Positions 19,984 through 28,346 of a DNA stretch of 30,341 bases are shown here, piece by piece (the stretch's first letter is position 1; every line of letters starts with the position of its first letter). Source of the stretch: Zancudomyces culisetae (Eukaryota; Kickxellomycota; Harpellomycetes; Harpellales; Legeriomycetaceae). The stretch spans positions 1 to 30,341 of the forward strand of contig LSSK01000278.1 of assembly GCA_001969505.1 (NCBI GenBank), in the 5' to 3' direction. The notes beneath the pieces are model-generated. The model did no database searches. It saw only the letters and a list, made by a program, of their open reading frames with translations, and had not been told where the DNA came from. The translations under genes and the position numbers were made by a program.

Positions 19984-22900
19984 TCAGACAGTAGGTTTAG
20001 AACCTTTAGACATGGCATCCAAGTCAGCAGCAGTAAGCTCAACGGCGATACTTTTGTAGGTGGAGATAGATGACTGGCTATCGTCATTGGCACCAGGAAG
20101 ATCAGCAAGTGAGCTAGGGAAAGATTGGGGTTGCTCATTAGTCTCGCGTGATATGACATTTATAAGTCCAGGAAGGAAAGCCCACCATTCTCTGCCAGCA
20201 CGGCGGTTACGTTTAATAAAATCAGTTTGATGAATAAGATCAGCAACAGGGGTGAATTTGACTTCAGAATCGAGGATACCAACAACAACAGCAGAATCTG
20301 AAGAGTTTGTAAATATACGGGGAAGATATTTACGCTTGAGGGTACTCTTTTGTGATAAGGCAGGCTCATCACCAGCGGCTTCGTACTCTGCGATAGAATC
20401 CCAGGCACGCTGTTGTATCCATTCAATGGCAGAGACAGCCATAGTGTTGGAATGTATGCGGTCGAGAGGGGAAGGGGTAGAGCCTTGTTGGAGATGACCG
20501 AGAACTGATGAGTTTGTCTTGAAGAGACCACCACCTTCGCCTCGGTAGATGTTTGTGAGGACGGGAAGCGTGTAATTGGATGAAGCACGCTCGTTATAAA
20601 GAACGATACGACCTTGCGACTGACCAAGCTCACGCTTATAGCAGTATTTGAGGTATTTGGTGTCATCAAGCACACGTTGGAGGCTAACACCTTCCTCAGG
20701 GGTGTAAATACAGGAAGCACCACCAGCCAGTCCACCCATAACAGCAAGATAACCACAATACCCACCTTGAACTTCTAGCAAAAAGACTCGCTTGCGGGAG
20801 GAGCCGGCTGATTGTTTGATAATGTCGCAAGCGTTGACAATGACGTTGATGGCGGTGTCTGAGCCAATAGAGTTATCAGTTCCTGGAACATTATTGGAAA
20901 CAGTTGCAGGAATCAAAACAAGCGGAATGCTGAACGCAGGATATTCTTTGCGGTTGCGTTGCAGAGTGGAAAGAGCCAAATAGCCTTCAAAACCACCAAT
21001 AATAATGAGTCCATGTACATTGTGTTTCTGCAGCTGGAATGCAATAGCGCCGAGTTGGTCGTCAGGTGCATCACGGTTCATACCGAGATGTGAGCCACCA
21101 TCAACAGTCCATGAATCAACAATCATCCAATCGGCTTCTCTTATTTCACCACGCATTAAACCAGGAAAACCGTTATACACAAGCAGTGGAGTATGGCCAC
21201 GATTGATACACAGACGCACAGCACAGCGTGTTGCCAAGTTGATGCCACCTGCTGGTGCACCTACGTGGATAATGGCAATGTTGATCCGCTTGTTCTCTGG
21301 TACAATGTCGCGACCATCTACATGGAATGTTGCAATCTCTTTGTATGCCTTGAGCTGTGATGCAAACGACGATGATCGCAGATTAAGTGCACCCTTGAAG
21401 TCCTTGGTGTTGATTCGCTCAGCCACACTACGTGTTAGTTCAATAGCCTGTTGAAGTGGCTGTGTAGTAATACGATTTTCCAATAGCCCAATCACTTGTG
21501 ATGGTGTATGTGGGGTCGCACGGATAATTGCCTCAACTGCCTCAGCACCCTGTACAGTACCCAGATATCGATCAATGAATGTAGGACTTCCACCACGCTG
21601 CACATGGCCCAGAATGGTCACACGTGTATCGTATTTTAAACGTTCTGACAGAATTTCTTTAATTCTATCGGCCTTAATGCTGTTCAGCTCGCTGTCGGTT
21701 GCTCCTTCGGCAACAATAACTAGCGATGTCTTTTTTCCACGATCACGGCTGTTTTTCAATGCTTCACACAATTTATCCTCCCACTCCCCGCTCTTGGGTG
21801 GGTCTTCCGGAATAAACAAGTAATCCGCTCCTGTGCAAATCGCAGCGGATAATGCAAGCCACCCACAGTGGCGACCCATAACCTCAACCACAAACGCACG
21901 GTGATGACTGGCTGCTGTGGTTTGCAATGCATCAACCGACTCACAGATTCGGGTAAGCGCTGAGTTTGCACCAATTGTTACATCTGTTGACGCCAAATCG
22001 TTGTCAATCGAGCCGACCATTCCTGCAATCATCAAATGCCTATTTTCACGTGCCTCCTGCGCCGTAATCTCTCCACTTTCCAGAAGTGCGTCAATGTGCT
22101 CCGGCCACTCTGCTCGCAAAACATCTGCTCCTGTTAGTGATCCATCTCCTCCTATCACAACCAGTGAGCTGATACCGTTTTTAATTAGCGTCTTTGCGCC
22201 TATTCTTCGTCCCTCTTTTTCTCTAAATTCCAAACATCTTGCTGTACCAATCAGTGTACCACCATGGGTTAAAAACCCACTCACGTCGCTCCATTTCGCT
22301 TGTACAATTTTGCTTCCTCCTTGTACCAACCCACTATATCCGTCATAAATTAAAAACGGTTCAAGCCCGCGTTGGATGGAGTATCGTACAATTGAGCGCA
22401 CTGCTGCATTCATCCCTTGTGCATCTCCTCCGGATGTCAGTATCCCAATTCGTTTCGTCCCGTATTGTATGGCCGGCGTGCTTGTTCCTGAAGGTGCTGC
22501 ACTACCTCTTCGCGAGTCTGCTCGCACGCGCGGAATATCCACAAAATAGCTCTTCTCAAAATCTCCTTCCATCGCAACTGGAACGTTGAAGGCGTTGACT
22601 TCAGGCACCACGTACACACGTGTTCCCACAGGGTCAAACAGGGTCAACCTCTTCTTACCATTCTCCTCATTAACGTATATTTCATGTTCAACCTTTTGTT
22701 CTTTTAGTTCTTCGTGCAATTTCATAACATCTTCAAAGTAGAAACTAAGTGACACATTCTTTTCCACAATTTTCTTTTTCTCATTCTCCCCGTCAATATC
22801 CTCAATAAGCACCACACGAAGTGTTAGCGCGCTATTATTCACTCGTGAGAACTGATGTAGCCATACTTCTCCAAGAATAGTTTGGTTGGGGTCTCCCAGA

Positions 22901-23085
22901 TCTTTTTTACCCTCTTTATAAGCAGCTTTCCGGATCACGACGAAATTTAGGAGCTCGTAGAACTTGAGTACTTGTTCATACTCGTTCTGATTATTACATG
23001 CTATAGTAAGGTGCTCAAATGTAGCATCCTTGGCACTCCACCGTTGCTTTGGGTACACAAAAAAATAACTTTCCCTTCTCTCCAT
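19984..23085 (-). CDS. PFK: 6-phosphofructokinase subunit (fungal, two-domain with VOC N-terminus)
   Basis: ATP-dependent phosphorylation of fructose 6-phosphate, the committed step of cytosolic glycolysis. At 1033 aa it matches the Saccharomycotina type, where alpha and beta subunits form a hetero-octamer. Residues about 20-165 are the glyoxalase/VOC-fold extension (ATFEHLTIAC ... LTLFDPVGTRVYVVPE). The N-half (about 211-570) carries the active site: TSGGDAQGMNAAVR (217-230), IGGDGS (311-316), GSIDNDLASTD with the catalytic Asp (361), and EVMGRHCGWLAL. The C-half (about 600-960) is the allosteric half: GGDGS is replaced by GGFEG (697-701) and the catalytic SIDND by VSNNV (729-733), so it should be inactive and bind effectors. 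No intron. Whether this is the alpha (Pfk1) or beta (Pfk2) subunit is unclear. A TATATAAAT box (23322..23314, minus) lies about 230 nt upstream. Confidence 0.97.
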   Translation of the reverse strand: MERRESYFFVYPKQRWSAKDATFEHLTIACNNQNEYEQVLKFYELLNFVVIRKAAYKEGKKDLGDPNQTILGEVWLHQFSRVNNSALTLRVVLIEDIDGENEKKKIVEKNVSLSFYFEDVMKLHEELKEQKVEHEIYVNEENGKKRLTLFDPVGTRVYVVPEVNAFNVPVAMEGDFEKSYFVDIPRVRADSRRGSAAPSGTSTPAIQYGTKRIGILTSGGDAQGMNAAVRSIVRYSIQRGLEPFLIYDGYSGLVQGGSKIVQAKWSDVSGFLTHGGTLIGTARCLEFREKEGRRIGAKTLIKNGISSLVVIGGDGSLTGADVLRAEWPEHIDALLESGEITAQEARENRHLMIAGMVGSIDNDLASTDVTIGANSALTRICESVDALQTTAASHHRAFVVEVMGRHCGWLALSAAICTGADYLFIPEDPPKSGEWEDKLCEALKNSRDRGKKTSLVIVAEGATDSELNSIKADRIKEILSERLKYDTRVTILGHVQRGGSPTFIDRYLGTVQGAEAVEAIIRATPHTPSQVIGLLENRITTQPLQQAIELTRSVAERINTKDFKGALNLRSSSFASQLKAYKEIATFHVDGRDIVPENKRINIAIIHVGAPAGGINLATRCAVRLCINRGHTPLLVYNGFPGLMRGEIREADWMIVDSWTVDGGSHLGMNRDAPDDQLGAIAFQLQKHNVHGLIIIGGFEGYLALSTLQRNRKEYPAFSIPLVLIPATVSNNVPGTDNSIGSDTAINVIVNACDIIKQSAGSSRKRVFLLEVQGGYCGYLAVMGGLAGGASCIYTPEEGVSLQRVLDDTKYLKYCYKRELGQSQGRIVLYNERASSNYTLPVLTNIYRGEGGGLFKTNSSVLGHLQQGSTPSPLDRIHSNTMAVSAIEWIQQRAWDSIAEYEAAGDEPALSQKSTLKRKYLPRIFTNSSDSAVVVGILDSEVKFTPVADLIHQTDFIKRNRRAGREWWAFLPGLINVISRETNEQPQSFPSSLADLPGANDDSQSSISTYKSIAVELTAADLDAMSKGSKPTV

Positions 23086-26000
23086 GTTTTTTTTTCCTTT
23101 ATTTTTTTTGTAGATGGCTATTTTTCAAAGTATACTGCGAGAGTTGTCTAAATGATATATTTTCCTGTATTCAAATAGTCTTTGATAACCTCAGCTATTC
23201 GTTTATATTCTCAACGTTTTTTTTTCTCAATATTTTTTTGTCTTCAAGTTAATATATAGTTGCACTATTTTCTATAGGAATAAGGTGGGCTATACATAGA
23301 ACATTTTGCAATGATTTATATACTCGATTTTTATTTGCAGACTTTCTTGTGTGATCTTGTCCTTCTCGGCGCTTAGACACTCCGAACGAATTATTGCAGT
23401 TTGCTTTGTTTTTGTTTTTCTTTTTTTTTTCCAACTCCCCACTCCCCCCCAAAACGTTCAATAACTCGCACAACATAAACTATCTGCTCACCTGGTAATA
23501 TTTTATTTCTGCATAATTTTGTTTATTCAAGCATAGATTTTGCAAATAAAAAGGTCATTGAAAATAGCAACCCAAACCTAATCAACTCAGCAATAATCTT
23601 TTGGTTTTCCAATCTTCATTTTTTATTGGATACTCGTTTTGGATCAACTTAAAACACTAACAAAATGTACTTTTTATACTTTAAAAAAAAGCACGCAAAT
23701 AATTTCCTTATAACGTGTCTCGGTCTATCAACCACACACATGCACACACAATAACATCTCTTTGTTCCCCCTCCTCCTCCCCTATTCTCCACTAATTAAT
23801 CCCTAGATTCTAGATTATTTTCAGTTTTTTCATTAGGCATGTCGCATGCAATATGTCGGACCTTGTAGTCAAGCGAATGGGCTGTAAAAAATCTGAAAGT
23901 TGAAGCATAATTCTGCAATTTGTTTCTTTCAATTGCACAAAGAAAAAAAAAAGAAAAAAAAAGACTCAAATCAGCAATAAGAAGCGTAATAACACTTTAA
24001 GCAGTAACGTGTTGAATTTTCAAAGAAAATACTCGACTTGCCTGTTCATCAGCTTTTTTCTTTTCTTTCTTTACTTTACATCATTCGCTCTAATTCCGTA
24101 TTTTCCTGGTCTCATTTTCTATTTCTTTTAGAAGCGTTTTCAACCATCACCATACCTAGTACCTGGACAAAGGCCATCATCATAAGATTTTTGTTATGAA
24201 ACATTGGTATTTCCTTGGTCCTCGAGTCTTTCTATCTCATGTACCAACCAAACAGCATTGTCCCAATATTCATTCTTCCTCTTAATTTACTATGCTATTA
24301 CGTAATATACCAATACATCTGCTCACCAACCATCATACCATTCCACTACATGAAAATCCCACCTCTTTTCTTTCTGCAAATTAATCCGAAAAAATCATCA
24401 CCTCCATACAAAAAAATTTTATCCCTATAATTGCCTGATATTTTGACAAAGAATCAGATATATGCCATCATGCGTTTTAAAAGAAGCTCGATACTCCAAT
24501 TCACCAATAGTTAGTTTATAACAATAATGAATGCCAATTCCCCTCCTCATCTTACCCCCACTCCCCACCCCCGCAATATTTAGTGTACAGAATATACATA
24601 TTTCTTTTATTTAAAAATATAATTTGAATTTTCCACTTTCTACCTCCTCCTTCTCCCCCAACAAATAAAAATTAACAAAACGTGTTCTAGTATACGCTAT
24701 TAATTTTTCGGTTCTCAAAAATAAAATATATTGCACCATTTCGCCTTTTTTTTATTGTTAGATTTGAATCTCCATTTGTAATATCTTTAGCTCTTTCGCG
24801 AAAACCAAAAAAAAGAGCAAACCTTATCGATTTATCGATAGGATATATGCCCACTCTTAGCGAGTTTATAAGACACTAGTTGTTTTTCATAGGTCAATAA
24901 ATATAAATCCACTCCAAATGATACCACAATTATGACCATTAATGGTGCATCCGACCTAATGTAATTAATAATAGCAAAGCAATTTAGATAATAGGGACAT
25001 CTGACCAAAGCCAAACATTTTTGCTTTTTTTGTATCTTTTATTTTTTAATACCATATTCCACCTATCACCCAGCCACTGGAATTAATAAAATGAGAGTTG
25101 AAAAGGACAACGCAGTTAGAAAAACCCGTTAAGTCATTTAACAAAGTTTTTGAGCCCATCTTTGATTATTCAAAGAATTGTGACCTACAAAGCGTTCTCA
25201 AGCTCTACTGGTAAACTGCTATTGGAGGTTAGAAAGGATATTAAATAAAGCCTAAAGGCCCCATTAGCTAGTATAGGTTCTTGTGCATCGAGTACTTGTA
25301 AAAACAAATAATTGCCAGTTTTACTTTTAAAACAGGTCTTTGTATTTATCCTTTTAGTCGTACTCATAGCTTATCCTTGTTTGTGCAGCTATATGGACTT
25401 GTATTATAAGGGACTTTTTGTTGTACATACTAGAATTAAAAGAGTGATCAGATACATCCCACTAAAGCTATTATTTGATGACGATCGATACAACAGTCTC
25501 CATTTTTAGTGTTGAGCCAACATCAATATTGCCTTTATTTTACTCCAGTTTGTAAAAAGAATGTTCTGGAAATAATAAAGTGGCTAGGTTTTTTATATAA
25601 TCCTCCTGTAAATACTGATGTAGAAAGTTGGATAAGCTAATTTTTGTTTTGGTAATAAGGTTTGTTATGTAAGATATAGTGATACGTAGTCTTTTTTCAT
25701 TTAATAGATAAGAATCCTCCTCATCAATCACCCCTCACTACTCACCACCCCTTTTTACAGTGGGGTTCGACTATAAATTCTATGGGGCCAGATTTCACAT
25801 TGTCTTGACTCTTCAGTTGAGGTAGAGAATGAAATAGGGGTAAAAGTAGGCTGAGTAGTCCTATTATTTATATTGTGTGAAAAATGGGTGCTGACATACC
25901 AGATTCCCGATATCAGAAATACTGCTTTCCGTAGTTATACAAGCATAATAAACATGGTGTCGCTAGGAGAGCTTGAGTGTCATGGCTAGCCCTTTTCTCC

Positions 26001-26821
26001 TTGGTTTAAGGTAGAATTGGTTGATTTAGCCTTACTAAGCTTTTAGTATTATTTTGCCGAATAACAGGAAAATTCAAACTAAAATGATGACAAAAGAGGT
26101 GTCTACAAAGATAGCATCAGAAAAACAGGTATATTGAATATTGAACACGCAATATTGATTTGAAACGCTTTGACTATTATTGGTACAAACGCCATTTATG
26201 TAGTTTTATCATTCTTTTAACCATGCTCTTCTTGACACCAGATTACCCAAAGAACCCCCCCCAAAACCAAAAAAAATCGAGCGAAAATGTCATAAAAACT
26301 ACTATTTGACACTGAAAATATAACATGCATAAAAATTTGACACTTTTTGTTTAAAAAAAAAATTGAAAAAACAAATATGCAATAAAAGTAAACAAATATG
26401 CCTTTTTTTGTTTTTTTGTTTTTTGCATGTTTTGACTTGACAAGGCAAGATGCAGATAAAATGATGCTCGCTAAAAAGAAAATCCATGCACTAGATTTTT
26501 TTCGAAACCAGTGGAATAAACCCCAGAGATAACAAAAAATGGGCAGCAAAAAAAAAGTTTTAAATTCAGCTACGCAATTTATTGTGGAATAGTTATTTGT
26601 CGTCTTTTTGTTTACGCAAATTGGTGTAATTTGATTTGATAGCTGCTGATTTCTAAGTATTTTTCTGTGAAAATGACTGCATATTTGAATTCAACACCGC
26701 AAAAAAAGTAATTTATGTTAATGGGCAGAGCTACAATAGGTAGAACAAAAAAAAAATCAGGTAAAAGATTGCGATATGAAATGGTTAGAGGAATTGGTAG
26801 CCAAATTGTGGCAAAAAAAAT
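23086..26821. other. 3.7 kb intergenic region between PFK and enolase
   Basis: The divergent promoters of PFK (-) and enolase (+) lie at its two ends. In between there is no recognisable gene. Contents: several C-rich pyrimidine tracts (23431-23450, 23765-23790, 24540-24573, 24632-24659, 25729-25754), an inverted repeat TATCGAT-TT-ATCGATA (24825-24840), and a TGTTGAGCCAACA hairpin-like sequence (25511-25523). Short open frames on both strands at 25.1-25.8 kb cannot be told from chance. Confidence 0.5.
23314..23322 (-). promoter_or_regulatory. Candidate TATA box of PFK
   Basis: TATATAAAT on the minus strand, about 230 nt upstream of the PFK ATG. It is the best TATA match in the proximal region, but the sequence is AT-rich, so confidence is limited. 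Confidence 0.35.
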
Positions 26822-26830
26822 TATATAAAG
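26822..26830 (+). promoter_or_regulatory. TATA box of enolase
   Basis: TATATAAAG lies about 100 nt upstream of the leader-intron donor (26932) and about 190 nt upstream of the main ATG (27018). This fits a transcript starting around 26860-26900 with a short first leader exon. Confidence 0.55.
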
Positions 26831-26931
26831 TTAAAAAAAGGCAACTGATCAAAAACAGAGAAATTCCTCAAAAATTATCAAGGCTAATACTAATAGCAGC
26901 GACAATATCATTAATTGTTAAAACATAAAAG

Positions 26932-27013
26932 GTATGTACAAAATATTTAAAAGAGTAGTCAAAAAGGGAGTATGCACGCAAGTTACTAAACAATACACAA
27001 CTCTAATAAATAG
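26932..27013 (+). other. Intron in the enolase 5' leader
   Basis: This 82-nt intron has the consensus donor AG|GTATGT (26932-26937), a TACTAA branch site (26984-26989) 22 nt before the acceptor, and a TAG acceptor (27011-27013). Splicing joins the leader to AAAC-ATG, so translation would start at 27018. The donor itself contains an ATG (26934) in frame with enolase, and no stop codon intervenes. Confidence 0.85.
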
Positions 27014-27017
27014 AAAC

Positions 27018-28346
27018 ATGTCTATCACAAGAATACACGCACGCCAAATCTTTGACTCACGCGGTAACCCAACCGTCGAGGTGGATCTGTACACTGAAAA
27101 AGGATGCTTCAGAGCCGCAGTTCCATCAGGTGCATCAACTGGAATCCACGAAGCCAATGAGCTCCGTGATGGTGGAAAGGACTACGTCGGAAAGGGTGTA
27201 TTGAATGCAGTCCGCAACGTCAACGAGGTCCTAGGCCCAGCACTTGTCGCAGCAGGTATTATGCCTGAAAACCAAGAGGCAATTGATGCCTTCATGCTCG
27301 AGAAGGACGGAACCCCAAACAAGAAGGAGATGGGTGCCAACGCCATCCTTGGAATTTCATTGGCTGCCGCCAAGGCTGGAGCAGCTAACAAGGGTGTTCC
27401 TCTCTACAAACACTTCAGCGACCTGTCCGGCCGCTCTACCAAAGACGGAAAATTCATTCTTCCAGTTCCATGCTTCAACGTCATCAACGGAGGCTCACAT
27501 GCTGGTAACAAGTTAGCTATGCAGGAATTCATGATTCTTCCAACTGGTGCCTCATCCTTTAGCGAAGCAATGAGAATTGGTTCCGAGGTATACCACAGTC
27601 TCAAATCAGTCATCAAATCTAAATACGGTCAAGATGCTACCAATGTAGGAGACGAGGGTGGTTTTGCACCAAACATCCAGGATAACAGCGAGGGCTTGGA
27701 TCTCCTCGTCAAGGCTATTGAGAAGGCTGGATACACAGGCAAGGTTGAGATTGCTATGGACGTTGCTGCCTCAGAGTTCTACAACAACGGCAAATATGAC
27801 TTGGACTTTAAGAATCCAAGCTCTGATCCTGCACAACACAAATCCACAGACGAAATGATTGCTTTGTACTCGGACTTTATAAAGAACTACCCAATTGTCT
27901 CTATTGAAGATCCCTTCGATCAAGACGACTGGAACTCATGGGACAGAATTACCGCTGAAGTTGGAATCCCTGTCCAAATTGTCGGTGATGACTTGCTTGT
28001 AACCAACCCCCAACGTATCGCCACTGCCATTGAGAAGAAGTCCTGCAATGCCTTGTTGCTTAAGGTTAACCAGATCGGAACCGTTACCGAATCTATCAAG
28101 GCTGCCAACGACTCCTTCGCAAACGGCTGGGGTGTTATGGTTTCACACCGCTCTGGTGAAACCGAAGACTCCACCATTGCTGACCTTGTTGTTGGCCTTG
28201 GCTCAGGTGAAATCAAGACTGGTGCACCTTGCCGCTCAGAGAGACTTGCCAAGTACAACCAACTGTTGCGCATTGAAGAAGAGTTGGGTGACAAGGCTGT
28301 CTATGCTGGAAAGAACTTCCGTACCACCACCGCCAAATACTTCTAA
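27018..28346 (+). CDS. ENO1: Enolase (phosphopyruvate hydratase)
   Basis: Converts 2-phosphoglycerate to phosphoenolpyruvate in cytosolic glycolysis and the reverse in gluconeogenesis; homodimer with Mg2+. The 442-aa length fits the family. The start [20 protein letters not shown] is the conserved N-terminus, which is why 27018 is preferred over the in-frame upstream ATG at 26934. Visible motifs: the [11 protein letters not shown] loop, GGSHAGNK (catalytic His), [16 protein letters not shown] (catalytic Glu), [15 protein letters not shown] and GDDLLVTNP (Mg ligands), [14 protein letters not shown] (signature with catalytic Lys), SHRSGETED and [17 protein letters not shown]. Codon use is strongly biased, as in highly expressed yeast genes. 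CTG codons sit at conserved Leu positions ([17 protein letters not shown]). AATAAA (28452-28457) lies about 105 nt past the stop. Confidence 0.98.
   Translation: MSITRIHARQIFDSRGNPTVEVDLYTEKGCFRAAVPSGASTGIHEANELRDGGKDYVGKGVLNAVRNVNEVLGPALVAAGIMPENQEAIDAFMLEKDGTPNKKEMGANAILGISLAAAKAGAANKGVPLYKHFSDLSGRSTKDGKFILPVPCFNVINGGSHAGNKLAMQEFMILPTGASSFSEAMRIGSEVYHSLKSVIKSKYGQDATNVGDEGGFAPNIQDNSEGLDLLVKAIEKAGYTGKVEIAMDVAASEFYNNGKYDLDFKNPSSDPAQHKSTDEMIALYSDFIKNYPIVSIEDPFDQDDWNSWDRITAEVGIPVQIVGDDLLVTNPQRIATAIEKKSCNALLLKVNQIGTVTESIKAANDSFANGWGVMVSHRSGETEDSTIADLVVGLGSGEIKTGAPCRSERLAKYNQLLRIEEELGDKAVYAGKNFRTTTAKYF

Noticed and set aside
25540-25731. 63-codon minus-strand ATG frame
   Set aside because: No motif or neighbouring exon was found, and length is compatible with chance; left out of the gene list.
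26217-26549. 110-codon hydrophobic minus-strand frame upstream of enolase
   Set aside because: It starts at TTG with no early ATG; its hydrophobicity comes from A/T homopolymers.
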